Assembly (NCBI GenBank): GCA_937859825.1
Contig: CALMAP010000061.1
Coordinates: 1-5,535 of the forward strand
Length of the DNA stretch: 5,535 nucleotides
Origin: an uncultured Terriglobus sp.
GTDB lineage: Bacteria; Acidobacteriota; Terriglobia; Terriglobales; Acidobacteriaceae
Direction of reading: 5' to 3'
Shown here in pieces: positions 5,512 to 5,535 of the stretch (position 1 is the stretch's first letter; the number at the start of each line of letters is the position of its first letter). A program made the position numbers and the translations under genes. The notes under the pieces are model-generated. The model did no database searches. It was not told the origin of the DNA and worked only from the letters and a program-made list of their open reading frames with translations.

Positions 5512-5535
5512 CGCAATTCCAGCAGACCGTAAAGA

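Overview
The window is a gene-dense, moderately GC-rich stretch of bacterial chromosome. All six credible genes lie on the minus strand, so transcription runs from high to low coordinates. Protein families, a CATCCTGAGCGGAGCGAAG-type dispersed repeat and CGGCTTCAGCCG palindromes together suggest an Acidobacteriota chromosome, most likely the Terriglobia/Acidobacteriaceae group. That placement is an inference from gene style and repeats; no marker gene is present.

In order of transcription: (1) A small secreted protein of unknown function (5041-5511) enters from the right edge. (2) A roughly 100-bp gap carries one copy of the dispersed repeat. (3) ilvN, the regulatory subunit of acetolactate synthase, follows (4313-4939; its true start is internal to a longer reading frame). 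(4) A 166-bp intergenic region holds two REP-like palindromes and a set of short direct repeats. (5) ilvC, ketol-acid reductoisomerase, follows (3124-4146). (6) A strong hairpin at 3081-3108 separates this branched-chain amino acid block from the next. (7) A second group contains an MDR-superfamily NAD(P)-dependent oxidoreductase (2004-3050), a small exported DUF4174 protein (1574-1996, seven bases after the previous stop) and a cyclic-nucleotide-binding-domain histidine kinase (27-1523).

IlvN and IlvC act at consecutive steps of isoleucine/valine synthesis. IlvN controls acetolactate synthase by feedback inhibition, and IlvC reduces and isomerises the acetolactate product. The catalytic subunit gene ilvB is not in the window and not directly upstream of ilvN, which is a departure from the common ilvB-ilvN-ilvC order. 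The oxidoreductase, DUF4174 protein and kinase are probably one transcription unit. A redox or stress-response role would fit them, but nothing in the sequence proves it.

I see no mobile element, CRISPR array, RNA gene, toxin or defence system. I found no convincing undescribed system. The points most worth a second look are the repeats flanking ilvN, the ilvN start position, the separation of ilvN from ilvB, and the unusual kinase architecture. No stretch longer than 300 bases lacks a gene.
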